Source: JABDQA01 sp963824415
GTDB taxonomy: Bacteria > Desulfobacterota > Desulfobulbia > Desulfobulbales > Desulfocapsaceae
Direction of reading: 5' to 3'
Assembly (NCBI GenBank): GCA_963824415.1
Contig: CAWGPM010000002.1
Span: 1 to 64,000, forward strand
DNA length: 64,000 nt
Shown in pieces: positions 27,882 to 37,509 of the stretch (position 1 is the stretch's first letter; each line of letters starts with the position of its first letter). The position numbers and the translations under genes are program-made. Below the pieces are notes generated by a model that ran no database searches, had not been told where the DNA came from, and worked only from the letters and a program-made list of their open reading frames with translations.

Positions 27882-29598
27882 ATGACTAATACGGTGAGTG
27901 ACAAACTTCGAACGCTTTTCCCCGATATCGAGCCCAAATACGTCCTTGATGCGATCATCCTGGATGTCCAACCGGATCAGGTGCTCAGCGTCCTGCGCCC
28001 GCTTAAAACTTATCCGGACCTCAATTTCTCGCTGCTGCTCGATATCACCGCCATCGATTATCTTAAGTATCCGGGTACCCGAGGAGGCCAGGTTTACGGT
28101 GGTCTACACCCTGCGCAACTGGCGCAAGAACTGGCTGATCCAGGTGCGCACCCCGGTCCGGGATCCGGAAGCGGGGCTCGATTCGGTGACCCACCTGTGG
28201 GGTTCGGCCGACTGGGCCGAACGCGAGGTGTACGACCAGTACGGCATTGTCTTCAACAATCATCCGGATCTCAGGCGGATTCTGAACCACTGGCAGTTCG
28301 AAGGACACCCCCTGCGCAAGGACTACGATATATTCAAGGGACAGGTCTGCTACGATTCGGACAGCCTGGAAAAGGAGATCAAGGCCCGGCTGTTGAGCAA
28401 AGGCATCGGCGAGTCCACCATGCGCGATATCAATACCGAGATCATGTTTCTCAACCTGGGCCCGTCGCACCCGGCCACCCACGGGGCGATCCGTATTTTT
28501 ACCGCGCTCGACGGCGAGACCATCATGGCCAACGTCAACGAGATCGGCTATCTGCACCGCGGCTTCGAGAAGACGGCGGAAAACCGCACCTACAACCAGA
28601 TTATCCCGCTGACCGATCGGCTCAATTACTGTTCGGCGTTGATGAACAACATCGCCTATGTCAAGGCGGTGGAGTCGTGGCTCGGCCTGGAGATCACCGA
28701 CCGGGCCAAGATCATGCGGGTGATTCTCTCGGAGTTTTTCCGGGTGCAGGATCATCTGGTCTGTCTGGCGGCCAATCTGGTGGATATGGGCGGGCTGACC
28801 AACTACTGGTACCTGTACAACGAAAAAGAGGCTTCCTACGACCTGATCTCTCGCCTGACCGGGGCCCGGCTGACCAGTTCCTTTACCCGGATCGGCGGCA
28901 TGTACCGGGATTTCTACGAGGGCTGGGAGGCAGACATGGAACACCAGCTCAAGGCCATCGAGAGGGGGGTCAACGACTCGCTCAAGCTGGTGCTGCAGAA
29001 CCGCATTGTCCATGACCGGACCCAGGGGACCTGTGTGCTGTCTCCCGAGATTGCGCTTTCCTACGGTTATACCGGCCCGAATCTGCGCTCCACCGGGGTG
29101 GCTTTTGATCTCAGAAAAGACAATCCCTATTACCACTACGAAACGTTCGATTTTTCGGTACCGGTGGGCAGTCAAGGGGATATCTACGACCGCATCATGG
29201 TCCGTTTCGAGGAGATTTTCGAATCGATCAAGATCATTCGGCAGGCCATGAAAATCGTGCCCGAGGGCCCGGTTTTCGTCGACGACCACCGGGTCGCGCT
29301 GCCCGACAAAACCAAGGTCTACAGCCGGATCGAGGGGCTGGCCAATCATTTCAAGCTGATCTTCGATGGCGTCAAAGTCCCCGCCGGCGAGTGGTACGAC
29401 AGCTATGAAGCCGCCAACGGGGAACTCGGTTTTCATTTCGTCTCCGACGGCTCCGGCACCCCCTACAAGCTCAAGGTACGGCCTCCCTGTTTCTATGCGA
29501 TGGCCGGATTTCATGAAATGGTCGAAGGCGAGATGATCGCCGACGCCGTCATCAACCTTGGAAGTATCAATATAATAGGCGGAGAGCTGGATCGATGA
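27882..29598 (+). CDS. nuoCD: fused NADH-quinone oxidoreductase subunit C/D (one frameshift)
   Basis: Fusion of the 30-kDa (C) and 49-kDa (D) peripheral-arm subunits. The C part has FSLLLDITAIDYLKYPGT and HLWGSADWAEREVYDQYGI. The D part begins near residue 190 (FLNLGPSHPATHGAIRIF) and has EIGYLHRGFEKTAE, RIGGMYRDF and the C-terminal GSINIIGGELDR. The frame breaks at the CCC of 28078-28080; removing one C restores YPGTEEARFTVVYTLRNW. Reconstructed length is about 571 residues. Its TGA overlaps the nuoE ATG. The fused arrangement matches enterobacteria and several deltaproteobacteria. Confidence 0.95.
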
Positions 29599-30101
29599 GC
29601 GATCGTTCAGAGTTGATTGAAACGGGAGAGTCGTTTGTGTTCGATGCCGAACGGGATGCGGAGTTCGAGCGCCTGATCGCCCGCTATCCGACCCGTGAAT
29701 CGATGATCATGCCGGCGCTGTGGCTGGCCCAGGAGCAGCAGGGCTGGATCAGCGCCGAGGCGATCGCCTACATCGCCGAGCGCATCGGCACCTATCACGC
29801 CAAGGTGTTCGAACTGGCTACCTTCTACACCATGTATCAGCTGAAGCCGGTGGGCAGGTACCATATCTGCGTCTGTCGGACGCTGTCCTGCTGGCTGCGC
29901 GACAAACAGGAGATCGTCGATTATCTGGCGACGGAACTGGGCCTCACGCCCGGACAGGTGAGCGAAGACGGCAAGTTCAGCTTCGAGGAGGTCGAATGTC
30001 TCGGCCACTGCGGCACAGCACCGGTGGTGCAGGTAAACGGCGAGTTTTATGAGGAGATGAACCTGGAAAAATTCAAAGCGCTGCTGGCAACGCTGGAATA
30101 G
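29595..30101 (+). CDS. nuoE: NADH-quinone oxidoreductase subunit E
   Basis: Thioredoxin-fold 24-kDa subunit carrying the [2Fe-2S] cluster N1a. The four ligands lie in VCRTLSC (C-x4-C) and ECLGHCG (C-x3-C). The helical N-terminus ends in ELATFYTMYQLKPVG, typical of the family. 168 residues. Overlaps nuoCD by ATGA and precedes nuoF by 15 bp. Confidence 0.97.
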   Translation: MSDRSELIETGESFVFDAERDAEFERLIARYPTRESMIMPALWLAQEQQGWISAEAIAYIAERIGTYHAKVFELATFYTMYQLKPVGRYHICVCRTLSCWLRDKQEIVDYLATELGLTPGQVSEDGKFSFEEVECLGHCGTAPVVQVNGEFYEEMNLEKFKALLATLE

Positions 30102-30116
30102 AGACGGGAGACGATC

Positions 30117-31373
30117 ATGGAAGTGAAAATTCTCAGCGCCAGGTTCGACATCGAAGACGCCAACCTGATCACGGTTGCCAAACAGCACGGGGCCTACAAA
30201 AGTCTGGAAAAACTCTTTTCGATGGAGCCCGGGGAAGTCATCGAGGAAGTCAAGAACAGCGGGCTTCGCGGCCGCGGCGGGGCCGGCTTTCCGGCCGGGG
30301 TTAAGTGGAGCTTTCTACCCAAAGATCTCGACAAGCCGGTCTATCTGGCGGTCAACTCGGATGAGTCGGAACCGGCCACCTTCAAGGACCGCTATATCCT
30401 GGTGCGGGACCCGCACATGCTGATCGAGGGCATTATCATCTGCTGCTATGCGATCGGCTGTCACGACGCCTATATCTATATCCGCGGCGAATACACCTCC
30501 CAGGTGAAGATCCTCCAGCAGGCCATCGATGAGGCTTACGAGGCCGGCTATCTCGGTGAACAGGTTGCCGGCCGTGATTTCCGCATCGACGTGACGGTGC
30601 ACCGCGGCGCGGGCGCCTACGTCTGCGGTGAAGAGACCGCACTGCTCGAATCCATTGAAGGCAAGAAGGGGCAGCCCCGCTCCAAGCCGCCGTTTCCGGC
30701 GGTGGTGGGCCTCTACGATTGCCCGACCATCATCAACAACGTGCAGTCGATCGCTTCGCTGCCCTTTATCATCGACCAGGGCGCCGGAGCCTACAAAGTC
30801 TACGGCACCGAAAAGAGCAGCGGCACGCACCTGTTCGGCATTTCCGGCCATGTGGAAAAACCGGGACTGTATGAGTTGCCGCTTGGCTTGCCGATACTCG
30901 AGGTAATCGACAAGGTGGCTGGCGGCGTCTGGAAGGGCCGCAAACTCAAAGGCGTGATTCCGGGCGGCAGCTCGACCCCGGTGCTGACCGCCGAAGAGGC
31001 GAAAACGGTGACGCTCGACTACGAATCGATGGCCGAGCACAAGACCATGTTCGGCTCGGGCGGCATCGTGGTGCTCGACGAGACGGTGGACATCGTCAAA
31101 CTGGTTGAGAACCTGATCTCTTTCTACCACCACGAATCGTGCGGACAGTGCACCCCGTGCCGGGAAGGGCTTGGCTGGATGCTGAAAATCGTCAAGAAGC
31201 TGCTGGCCGGCGAGGGCACGATGGCCGATATCGATCTGCTGGTCGAACTCTGCGACAATATCGAGATGAAAACGGTCTGCGTGCTGTCGGCGGCCTGCAC
31301 GATGCCGGTGCGCAGCTACTTGAACAAGTTCCGAAATGAGTTTGAGGCCTACGTAAGCGAAGCGGTCTCGTAA
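30117..31373 (+). CDS. nuoF: NADH-quinone oxidoreductase subunit F
   Basis: NADH- and FMN-binding 51-kDa subunit, 418 residues. The NADH/FMN fold is shown by GLRGRGGAGFPAGVKW, VNSDESEPATFKDR and GAGAYVCGEETALLESIEG. The [4Fe-4S] ligands are in ESCGQCTPCREG with a further Cys downstream in VCVLSAACTMP. Presence of nuoE, nuoF and nuoG together means this complex can use NADH, unlike the E-F-G-less complexes of some anaerobes. Confidence 0.98.
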   Translation: MEVKILSARFDIEDANLITVAKQHGAYKSLEKLFSMEPGEVIEEVKNSGLRGRGGAGFPAGVKWSFLPKDLDKPVYLAVNSDESEPATFKDRYILVRDPHMLIEGIIICCYAIGCHDAYIYIRGEYTSQVKILQQAIDEAYEAGYLGEQVAGRDFRIDVTVHRGAGAYVCGEETALLESIEGKKGQPRSKPPFPAVVGLYDCPTIINNVQSIASLPFIIDQGAGAYKVYGTEKSSGTHLFGISGHVEKPGLYELPLGLPILEVIDKVAGGVWKGRKLKGVIPGGSSTPVLTAEEAKTVTLDYESMAEHKTMFGSGGIVVLDETVDIVKLVENLISFYHHESCGQCTPCREGLGWMLKIVKKLLAGEGTMADIDLLVELCDNIEMKTVCVLSAACTMPVRSYLNKFRNEFEAYVSEAVS

Positions 31374-31399
31374 ATCTGCTGGGAAGGATAGGACGATCC

Positions 31400-32962
31400 A
31401 TGGCTGAAATGGTGAAGCTTTTTGTGAATGGCCAGGAAGTGGAAGTCGAGTCGGGCAAGAACCTGATCGATGCCCTCAAGGCAGTCGGCATCGAGATCCC
31501 GCATTTCTGCTACCACCCGGCCCTGGGCGCCGACGGCAACTGCCGGATGTGCCTGGTGGGCATTGAAGACGGCCGCCCGCCGCTGGTTCCGGCTTGCAAG
31601 ACGCCGGCGCTGGAGGGCATGAAGGTGCTGCTCGATGCGGAGCACATCAAGAAGATCCAGCGCGATGTCCTCGAGTTCGAACTGATCAACCATCCGATCG
31701 ACTGCCCGGTCTGCGACCAGGCCGGAGAGTGTTCCCTGCAGGACTACTACATGAACTACAGCCTGGACGACAGCCGCATGGAGGTTGCCCCGGTCACCAA
31801 AGCCAAGCGCCTCGATTTCGGCTGCGGCGTGGTGCACGATCAGGAGCGCTGCGTGCTTTGCGGCCGCTGCGTCCGGTTCACCCGGCAGATCACCAGGACC
31901 GGAGAGCTGGGCATTGTCAATCGCACCGATGCCGCCCGGGTGGCAATCTTTCCGGGCAAGCCGCTGAACAACCGCTATGCGCTCAATATCGTCGATATCT
32001 GCCCGGTCGGCGCGATGACCAGCCAGGATTTCCGCTTCAAGCAGCGGGTCTGGTTTTTGAAGAAGGATCCCGGTATCTGCCATGGCTGCAGCACCGGCTG
32101 CAATATCTACATCGATCATCACCGGGAAAAGTACAAGGATGATGTGATCTATCGCTACCGGGCCCGGACCAACCTGGTGGTCAACGGCTATTTCATCTGT
32201 GATGAGGGCAGGCTCAGTTACAAGCAGGAAAACGACAATCGCCAGACGGCCGCAATCGTGGACGGCGCCGAGGTCTCGCTTGCAGACGGCATCAGTGCGG
32301 TGCGTGAGCGCCTCGACCAGGCGCGCAAGCCGCTGATGCTGATCTCGCCCGACTGCACGCTCGAGCAGATGTGGGCAGTGAAGCGAATCGCCACCCTCTA
32401 CGGGGCCGAGCTTTCCGGTTATTCCGATAACTACGTGATCGCAGGCGATGGCGACGATTACCTGATCAAGGATGACAAGGCCGCCAACCGACAGGGTCTG
32501 GCGCTGCTCGAGATCGACGCGGGCCGTGAGCAGTTCATCACTGCGCTGCAGAACACCGACCTGCTGGTAAATTTCAACAACGATCTGTTTTTCGGCGGGA
32601 TCGATGAGGAACTGGCCGGGCTGCTCGCCAAGACCCAGTCGATCGCAATCTGCAGCCATGTGCGCGAGGTTTACGGTTCGGCCTCGATCACCCTGCCCGC
32701 CGCCTCCTACAGCGAATACGGCGGCACCATCGTCAACCACGACTCGGTGCTGCAGCGCTTTGCCAAGGCGGTTTACAAGAATCAGGACCCGCCGGATATC
32801 CTGGAGATCACCCGGCTGCTCGGCGGCGCCATCGACGATGCAGCGCGGGCCTGGCCCGGAATCAGGCAGTCCGTAAAAGTCCTGTCCGGGGTTGAGCCGG
32901 ACGCCATTCCCGCACAAGGGCTTAAACTAAAAGACAGCGAGGAGAGCCATGTCGGCGCTTGA
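31400..32962 (+). CDS. nuoG: NADH-quinone oxidoreductase subunit G (short form)
   Basis: The 520 residues contain the N-terminal ferredoxin region: [2Fe-2S] ligands in HFCYHPALGADGNCRMC, the His-containing DCPVCDQAGECSLQ, then RCVLCGRCVRF, DICPVGAMTS and CHGCSTGCNI. The C-terminal molybdopterin-like region is short, ending after VLSGVEPDAIPAQGL. E. coli NuoG has about 900 residues, so much of that non-catalytic domain is missing. There is no sign of a frameshift, and nuoH begins inside its last codons. I therefore read it as a natural short form. Confidence 0.93.
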   Translation: MAEMVKLFVNGQEVEVESGKNLIDALKAVGIEIPHFCYHPALGADGNCRMCLVGIEDGRPPLVPACKTPALEGMKVLLDAEHIKKIQRDVLEFELINHPIDCPVCDQAGECSLQDYYMNYSLDDSRMEVAPVTKAKRLDFGCGVVHDQERCVLCGRCVRFTRQITRTGELGIVNRTDAARVAIFPGKPLNNRYALNIVDICPVGAMTSQDFRFKQRVWFLKKDPGICHGCSTGCNIYIDHHREKYKDDVIYRYRARTNLVVNGYFICDEGRLSYKQENDNRQTAAIVDGAEVSLADGISAVRERLDQARKPLMLISPDCTLEQMWAVKRIATLYGAELSGYSDNYVIAGDGDDYLIKDDKAANRQGLALLEIDAGREQFITALQNTDLLVNFNNDLFFGGIDEELAGLLAKTQSIAICSHVREVYGSASITLPAASYSEYGGTIVNHDSVLQRFAKAVYKNQDPPDILEITRLLGGAIDDAARAWPGIRQSVKVLSGVEPDAIPAQGLKLKDSEESHVGA

Positions 32963-34235
32963 TATCCTTATGATCCTCTTGAGGATCGCCTTCGGTGCTT
33001 TCGTACCGCTGAGCTTCGTTGCGGTGCTGGTCTGGATGGAACGCCGGGGGGCGGCCTTCTTTCAGGACCGGGCCGGCCCCAACCGCGCCCATGTGTTTGG
33101 CTTCAGGGCCGGCGGCCTGATCCAGAACATCGCCGATGCGATCAAGCTGATCTTCAAGGAAGACATTGTTCCCGGCCATATCAAACACAAGTTCTACTTT
33201 ATTCTGGCCCCGATGCTGGTCTTTATCACCGCCCTGCTCTGTTTTGCGGTGATCCCCTTTGGTGATGTATTGATCCTGGGCGACAAGCACTACATCATGC
33301 AGGCCATTCCGCTGGATATCGGTATCCTCTGGTTTCTGGCCATCGTCGGCTTCGGCGTCTACGGCATCATCCTGGCCGGCTGGTCCTCGCACAACAAGTA
33401 CGGGGTGCTCGGCGGGCTGCGCGCCGCCGCCCAGGTAATCAGTTATGAAATTCCGATGGGACTGGCCCTGGTCGCTCTGCTGGCGGTCTACGGCACCGTG
33501 AATCTGACCGAGATGGCGCAGTTCCAGGGGCAGCTTCTGTTCGGTTTTATCCCGATGTGGGGCGTGGTACTGCAGCCGCTCGGGGTGATCATCTTCATCG
33601 TGGCGGCCTTTGCCGAGACCAACCGGACCCCGTTCGACCTGGCCGAGGGTGAAAGCGAGATCGTGGCCGGCTATCATGTGGAGTACAGCTCGATGAAGTT
33701 CGCCCTGTTTTTCATGGGTGAATATGTGGCCATGTTCGTCTCCTCCGCGCTGATTGTCACTCTTTACTTCGGCAGCTATCAGATCCCCTGGCTCAATACC
33801 GAGACCCTGGTCGCCCATGCCCGGCCGATGGTGATCTTGATTATGATCGGGCTGCCGGTCATTGCCTATCTGTTTGGCGAATGGATCAAGCGCAACAACC
33901 GCAGCCACTATCTGCGTGCCAATGACCCCCGGATTCGCGAGACCATGGTTTATATCGCCCTGCTCTGGTCGTTGACATTCCTGGTGGAGGTCATTCTGCT
34001 GGGCTATCTGATCTTTGCCGCAGGCGGTTCGGCGGACCGGATTCTGGTGCTGCTGCTGCAGATTGCCACCTTTCTGGGCAAGACCTTTCTGATGTGTTTC
34101 GTCTATGTCTGGGTCAGGTGGACCCTGCCGCGCTTCCGCTATGATCAGCTCCAGAAAATCGGCTGGGAGAAGCTGCTGCCGCTGGCCCTGCTCAATATTT
34201 TTATCACCAGCGCGATTATCGTTTCATTTGGCTGA
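32949..34235 (+). CDS. nuoH: NADH-quinone oxidoreductase subunit H
   Basis: Membrane subunit that forms the quinone chamber with NuoB and NuoD. Family blocks are VWMERRGAAFFQDRAGPNRA, DAIKLIFKED, LGGLRAAAQVISYEIPMGL and AAFAETNRTPFDLAEGESEIVAGYHVEYSSMKFA. At 428 residues it is longer than the usual ~330, with extra hydrophobic segments between the conserved loop and the last WVRWTLPRFRYDQL helix. It overlaps nuoG by 14 bp. Confidence 0.97.
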   Translation: MSALDILMILLRIAFGAFVPLSFVAVLVWMERRGAAFFQDRAGPNRAHVFGFRAGGLIQNIADAIKLIFKEDIVPGHIKHKFYFILAPMLVFITALLCFAVIPFGDVLILGDKHYIMQAIPLDIGILWFLAIVGFGVYGIILAGWSSHNKYGVLGGLRAAAQVISYEIPMGLALVALLAVYGTVNLTEMAQFQGQLLFGFIPMWGVVLQPLGVIIFIVAAFAETNRTPFDLAEGESEIVAGYHVEYSSMKFALFFMGEYVAMFVSSALIVTLYFGSYQIPWLNTETLVAHARPMVILIMIGLPVIAYLFGEWIKRNNRSHYLRANDPRIRETMVYIALLWSLTFLVEVILLGYLIFAAGGSADRILVLLLQIATFLGKTFLMCFVYVWVRWTLPRFRYDQLQKIGWEKLLPLALLNIFITSAIIVSFG

Positions 34236-34246
34236 AGGAAGAAGCT

Positions 34247-34771
34247 ATGAGCATAAAAGTACGGGTCGTTGAACGAAAAGGCCGCACATTTCTGGAACAG
34301 CTCTACCTGCTCGAGGTGTTCAAGGGCATGCGGGTCACCCTGGGCCACTTTTTCAGAAATCTGCTGGATAACTCGAGACTCTACGTGCGGCACTACCCCG
34401 AGGTCGAACCGGAAATTCCGGTGCGCTGGCGGGGTCGGCACCGGCTCACCCGGCACGAAGACGGCTCGGTCAAGTGCGTGGCCTGCTTCATGTGCCAGAC
34501 CAATTGCCCGTCGAACTGCATCATGATCGAGGCCGGCGAACGCTTCGATGGAAAATCGGAGAAAATGCCTCTGCGTTTCGACATCGATCTGCTCGAGTGC
34601 ATCTACTGCGGCTATTGCGTCGAGGCCTGCCCGATGGATGCGATCCGGATGGACACCGGCATCTATTCGGTCACCAGCAGCGACCGCGAATCGATGGTGA
34701 TCGGCCTGGAGGACATGCTGGAAACACCGGGCGCCTTCGACGAGGAAGGCTATCAAAAGGGGGTGCGTTGA
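34247..34771 (+). CDS. nuoI: NADH-quinone oxidoreductase subunit I
   Basis: Ferredoxin-like subunit with two [4Fe-4S] clusters (N6a, N6b). The paired motifs CVACFMCQTNCPSNCI and CIYCGYCVEACPMDAI each give C-x2-C-x2-C-x3-C. The segment RWRGRHRLTRHEDGSVKC before them is typical. 174 residues. It sits between nuoH and nuoJ as in most nuo operons. Confidence 0.97.
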   Translation: MSIKVRVVERKGRTFLEQLYLLEVFKGMRVTLGHFFRNLLDNSRLYVRHYPEVEPEIPVRWRGRHRLTRHEDGSVKCVACFMCQTNCPSNCIMIEAGERFDGKSEKMPLRFDIDLLECIYCGYCVEACPMDAIRMDTGIYSVTSSDRESMVIGLEDMLETPGAFDEEGYQKGVR

Positions 34772-34775
34772 ACCG

Positions 34776-35279
34776 ATGATTTCAACTTACTTGTTTTTCG
34801 GCTTTGCGCTGCTGGCCATACTCGGTGCCCTTGGCCTGATTCTTTTCAAGCATCCGATGAACGGGGCGATGAGTTTCGTGATTACCCTGATTTCACTGGC
34901 CGGGCTTTACGCGCTGCTGTCGGCCAAGCTGATTTTTGCGATCCAGCTCATCGTCTATGCCGGTGCAATCATGTCGCTGATCCTGTTTATCATCATGTTT
35001 TTAAACATCCAGGACAAGGATCTGCCGCTGGACCCCAAGCGCTGGTTCTATCTGGCCGGCGCGATTGTCGTGGTGGCCCCGATCGCTGGCCTGCTGCTGA
35101 AAATTACCAGATCTCTGCCCGCTGTGGAGGCGACCATGCTCGAAGACGGCTTCGGCAGTGTCAAGGTCGTGGGCCAGCTTCTTTTCAGGGACTGGCTGCT
35201 GCCCTTTGAGATCGTATCGATTCTATTGCTGGTGGCGCTGGTCGGCGCCGTCGTGCTGGCCGGCAAACGGGAGGAATAG
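34776..35279 (+). CDS. nuoJ: NADH-quinone oxidoreductase subunit J
   Basis: Membrane subunit of about five helices, 167 residues. FALLAILGALGLILFKHPMNGAM and IQLIVYAGAIMSLILFIIMFLN (the pi-bulge helix region) identify it. The C-terminus LVALVGAVVLAGKREE is standard. The stop is directly followed by the nuoK ATG. Confidence 0.96.
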   Translation: MISTYLFFGFALLAILGALGLILFKHPMNGAMSFVITLISLAGLYALLSAKLIFAIQLIVYAGAIMSLILFIIMFLNIQDKDLPLDPKRWFYLAGAIVVVAPIAGLLLKITRSLPAVEATMLEDGFGSVKVVGQLLFRDWLLPFEIVSILLLVALVGAVVLAGKREE

Positions 35280-35577
35280 ATGATCAGTCACTATCTCATT
35301 TTAAGTATCATCTTATTTTGCCTGGGCATTCTTGGGTGTCGTGTCACGGCGCAATGTTTTCATCGTGTTCATGGCCATCGAACTGATGCTCAATGCGGCC
35401 AACCTCGGCTTCGTGGCGCTGGCCCGGCTGCATGTCAATATGGACGGTCATGTTCTGGCCCTGATGGTGATGGCGGTGGCGGCGGCTGAAGCGGCCCTGG
35501 CCCTGGCCGTGATCATCTTGCTGCACAAGCACAAAGGCAACCTGGATACCAATATCTTCAGTCTGCTCAAAGGGTGA
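35280..35577 (+). CDS. nuoK: NADH-quinone oxidoreductase subunit K (one frameshift)
   Basis: Small antiporter-like membrane subunit with three helices. The start LILSIILFCLGILG and the remainder VVSRRNVFIVFMAIELMLNAANL lie in different frames. One G of the GGG at 35334-35336 is extra; without it the protein is 98-99 residues, standard for NuoK. The conserved Glu residues in MAIELMLNA and AAAEAALALAV are present. Confidence 0.94.
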
Positions 35578-35581
35578 TCGG

Positions 35582-37499
35582 ATGGCACAAACGGTAACAT
35601 ACCTCGGCTATATTCCTCTGCTGCCGCTGGCGGGAGCCCTGGTCGTGGGGCTGATGTATCTGGCCACCTGCCGGGGCAGACACATATCGGAGAAGATCTA
35701 TGGGCTGCTGGGCTGTATCGGCCCGATCCTCTCCTTTATCATGGCCCTGAAGGTCTTTTTCGCGCTGCTGGCGCTGCCGGCCGAACAACGGTTTCTGGTG
35801 CACAAGGCTTTCACCTGGTTCTCGGTCGGCGATCTACAGGTTTCGATGGGCTTTCTGGCCGATCCGCTCAGTGCGCTGATGCTGCTGTTCGTGACCCTGG
35901 TCGGCTCGCTGATCCATATCTATTCGATCGGCTATATGGCCGGCGATGAACAGTTCGGTAAATTTTTTGCCTACCTCAATCTCTTCCTTGGCTCGATGCT
36001 GATTCTGGTGCTCGGCGACGGGCCGGTGGTCATGTTCGTCGGCTGGGAAGGGGTGGGCCTGTGCTCGTATCTGCTGATCAGTTATTACAGCACTGAGAGG
36101 GAGAATGTCGTTGCCGGAAACAAGGCCTTTATCGTCAACCGTATCGGCGATGTGGGCTTCGTTCTGGGAATGGCCTTTCTGTTTTGGGGGATCGGGGCTG
36201 ATGGTTTCGACTATCTCTCCCTGAAGGCCAATGCTGATCATCTGAGTGCACCGCTTGGTGTTACCGTCTGCCTGCTCCTGTTTATCGGCGCCACGGGCAA
36301 ATCAGCCCAGATTCCTCTTTATGTCTGGCTGCCGGACGCCATGGCCGGCCCGACGCCGGTCTCAGCGCTGATCCATGCGGCGACCATGGTCACCGCCGGG
36401 GTCTACATGGTTGCCCGGTTCAGTTTTATCTACGCCCATGTACCGAGCGCCGGCGAGGTGGTGGCCTGGATCGGTATCCTGACCGCGCTGCTGGCCGCGA
36501 TCTTTGCGATGTTTCAAAGCGATATCAAAAAAATCCTGGCCTACTCTACGGTCAGCCAGCTCGGCTATATGTTTGCCGGCGTCGGCGTGGCCGCCTATTC
36601 GGCCGGTATCTTCCATGTCTTCACCCACGCCTTTTTCAAGGCCCTGCTCTTTCTGGGAGCGGGCTCGGTGATCATCGCCCTGCACCACCAGCAGGATATC
36701 TGGAAGATGGGCGGGCTCAAGGCCAGACTGCCGATCACCTACTGGACCATGCTGGTCGGCGGGCTGGCGCTGGCCGGCTGTCCGCCGTTTGCCGGTTTCT
36801 TCTCCAAGGACGAGATTCTCTATTCAGCGCTGGCCACCGGGCATCGGGCCATCTGGTTCATCGGCGTGCTGGTGGCAGGGATGACCGCCTACTACACCTT
36901 TCGCATGTTTTTTGTGGTCTTTCATGGCTCACCGCGTGATCAGCACAGTTTCGATCATGCCCAGGAGTCCCCGAAGGTGATGACGGTGCCGTTGATTCTG
37001 CTGGCGGCCGGATCGCTTTTTGCCGGCTCGGCCAATCTGCCGGCCATCTTCGGCGGCCATCAGCAGATCAGCCACTGGCTGGCCCCAAGCCTGGTCGAGC
37101 ACCACCCGCACGGCGGCCTGGGTCTGGAAATTCTGGCCATCGGGGCGAGTGTGCTGGCCTTTGCGATCGGGGTCTACTATTGCCTACCGGAAATTTTATG
37201 CGCAGGCCGACGAGCCTCAGTACCGCGGCTTCTATCAGTTCGCCTGCCAGAAATTCTATGTGGACGAACTCTACGATGCACTCATCGTCAAGCCGTACCG
37301 CTTTACCGCCCAGGCGATCTCCAGGGGGCTCGAACCTTATGTCACCGATGCACCGGTGCAGACGCTTTCCTGGTTTTACAAGGTGTTCGGCTTGGCCTTC
37401 AAGGTCGTGCAGGTCGGCTATGTGCGGATCTATGCGATCTATATGGTAATCGGACTCTCGATCATGAGCCTGTTGCTCTCTCGGTCACTGAATTTCTAA
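35582..37499 (+). CDS. nuoL: NADH-quinone oxidoreductase subunit L (one frameshift)
   Basis: Antiporter-like proton-pumping subunit at the end of the membrane arm, about 638 residues. Motifs include FVGWEGVGLCSYLLI, GKSAQIPLYVWLPDAMAGPTPVSALIHAATMVTAGVY (lysine and histidine channel residues) and FKALLFLGAGSVI. The last ~105 residues, containing the lateral amphipathic helix (AYRKFYAQADEPQYRGFYQF and the following YVDELYDALIVKP), are in another frame. The break is near 37178-37182, and one base too many explains it. Confidence 0.95.
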
Positions 37500-37509
37500 G
37501 GGTGAATTA

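Noticed and set aside
28063..29514. Long minus-strand open frames opposite nuo genes and purL
   Set aside because: They are antisense shadows of strongly conserved genes in a GC-rich genome, with no family features of their own.
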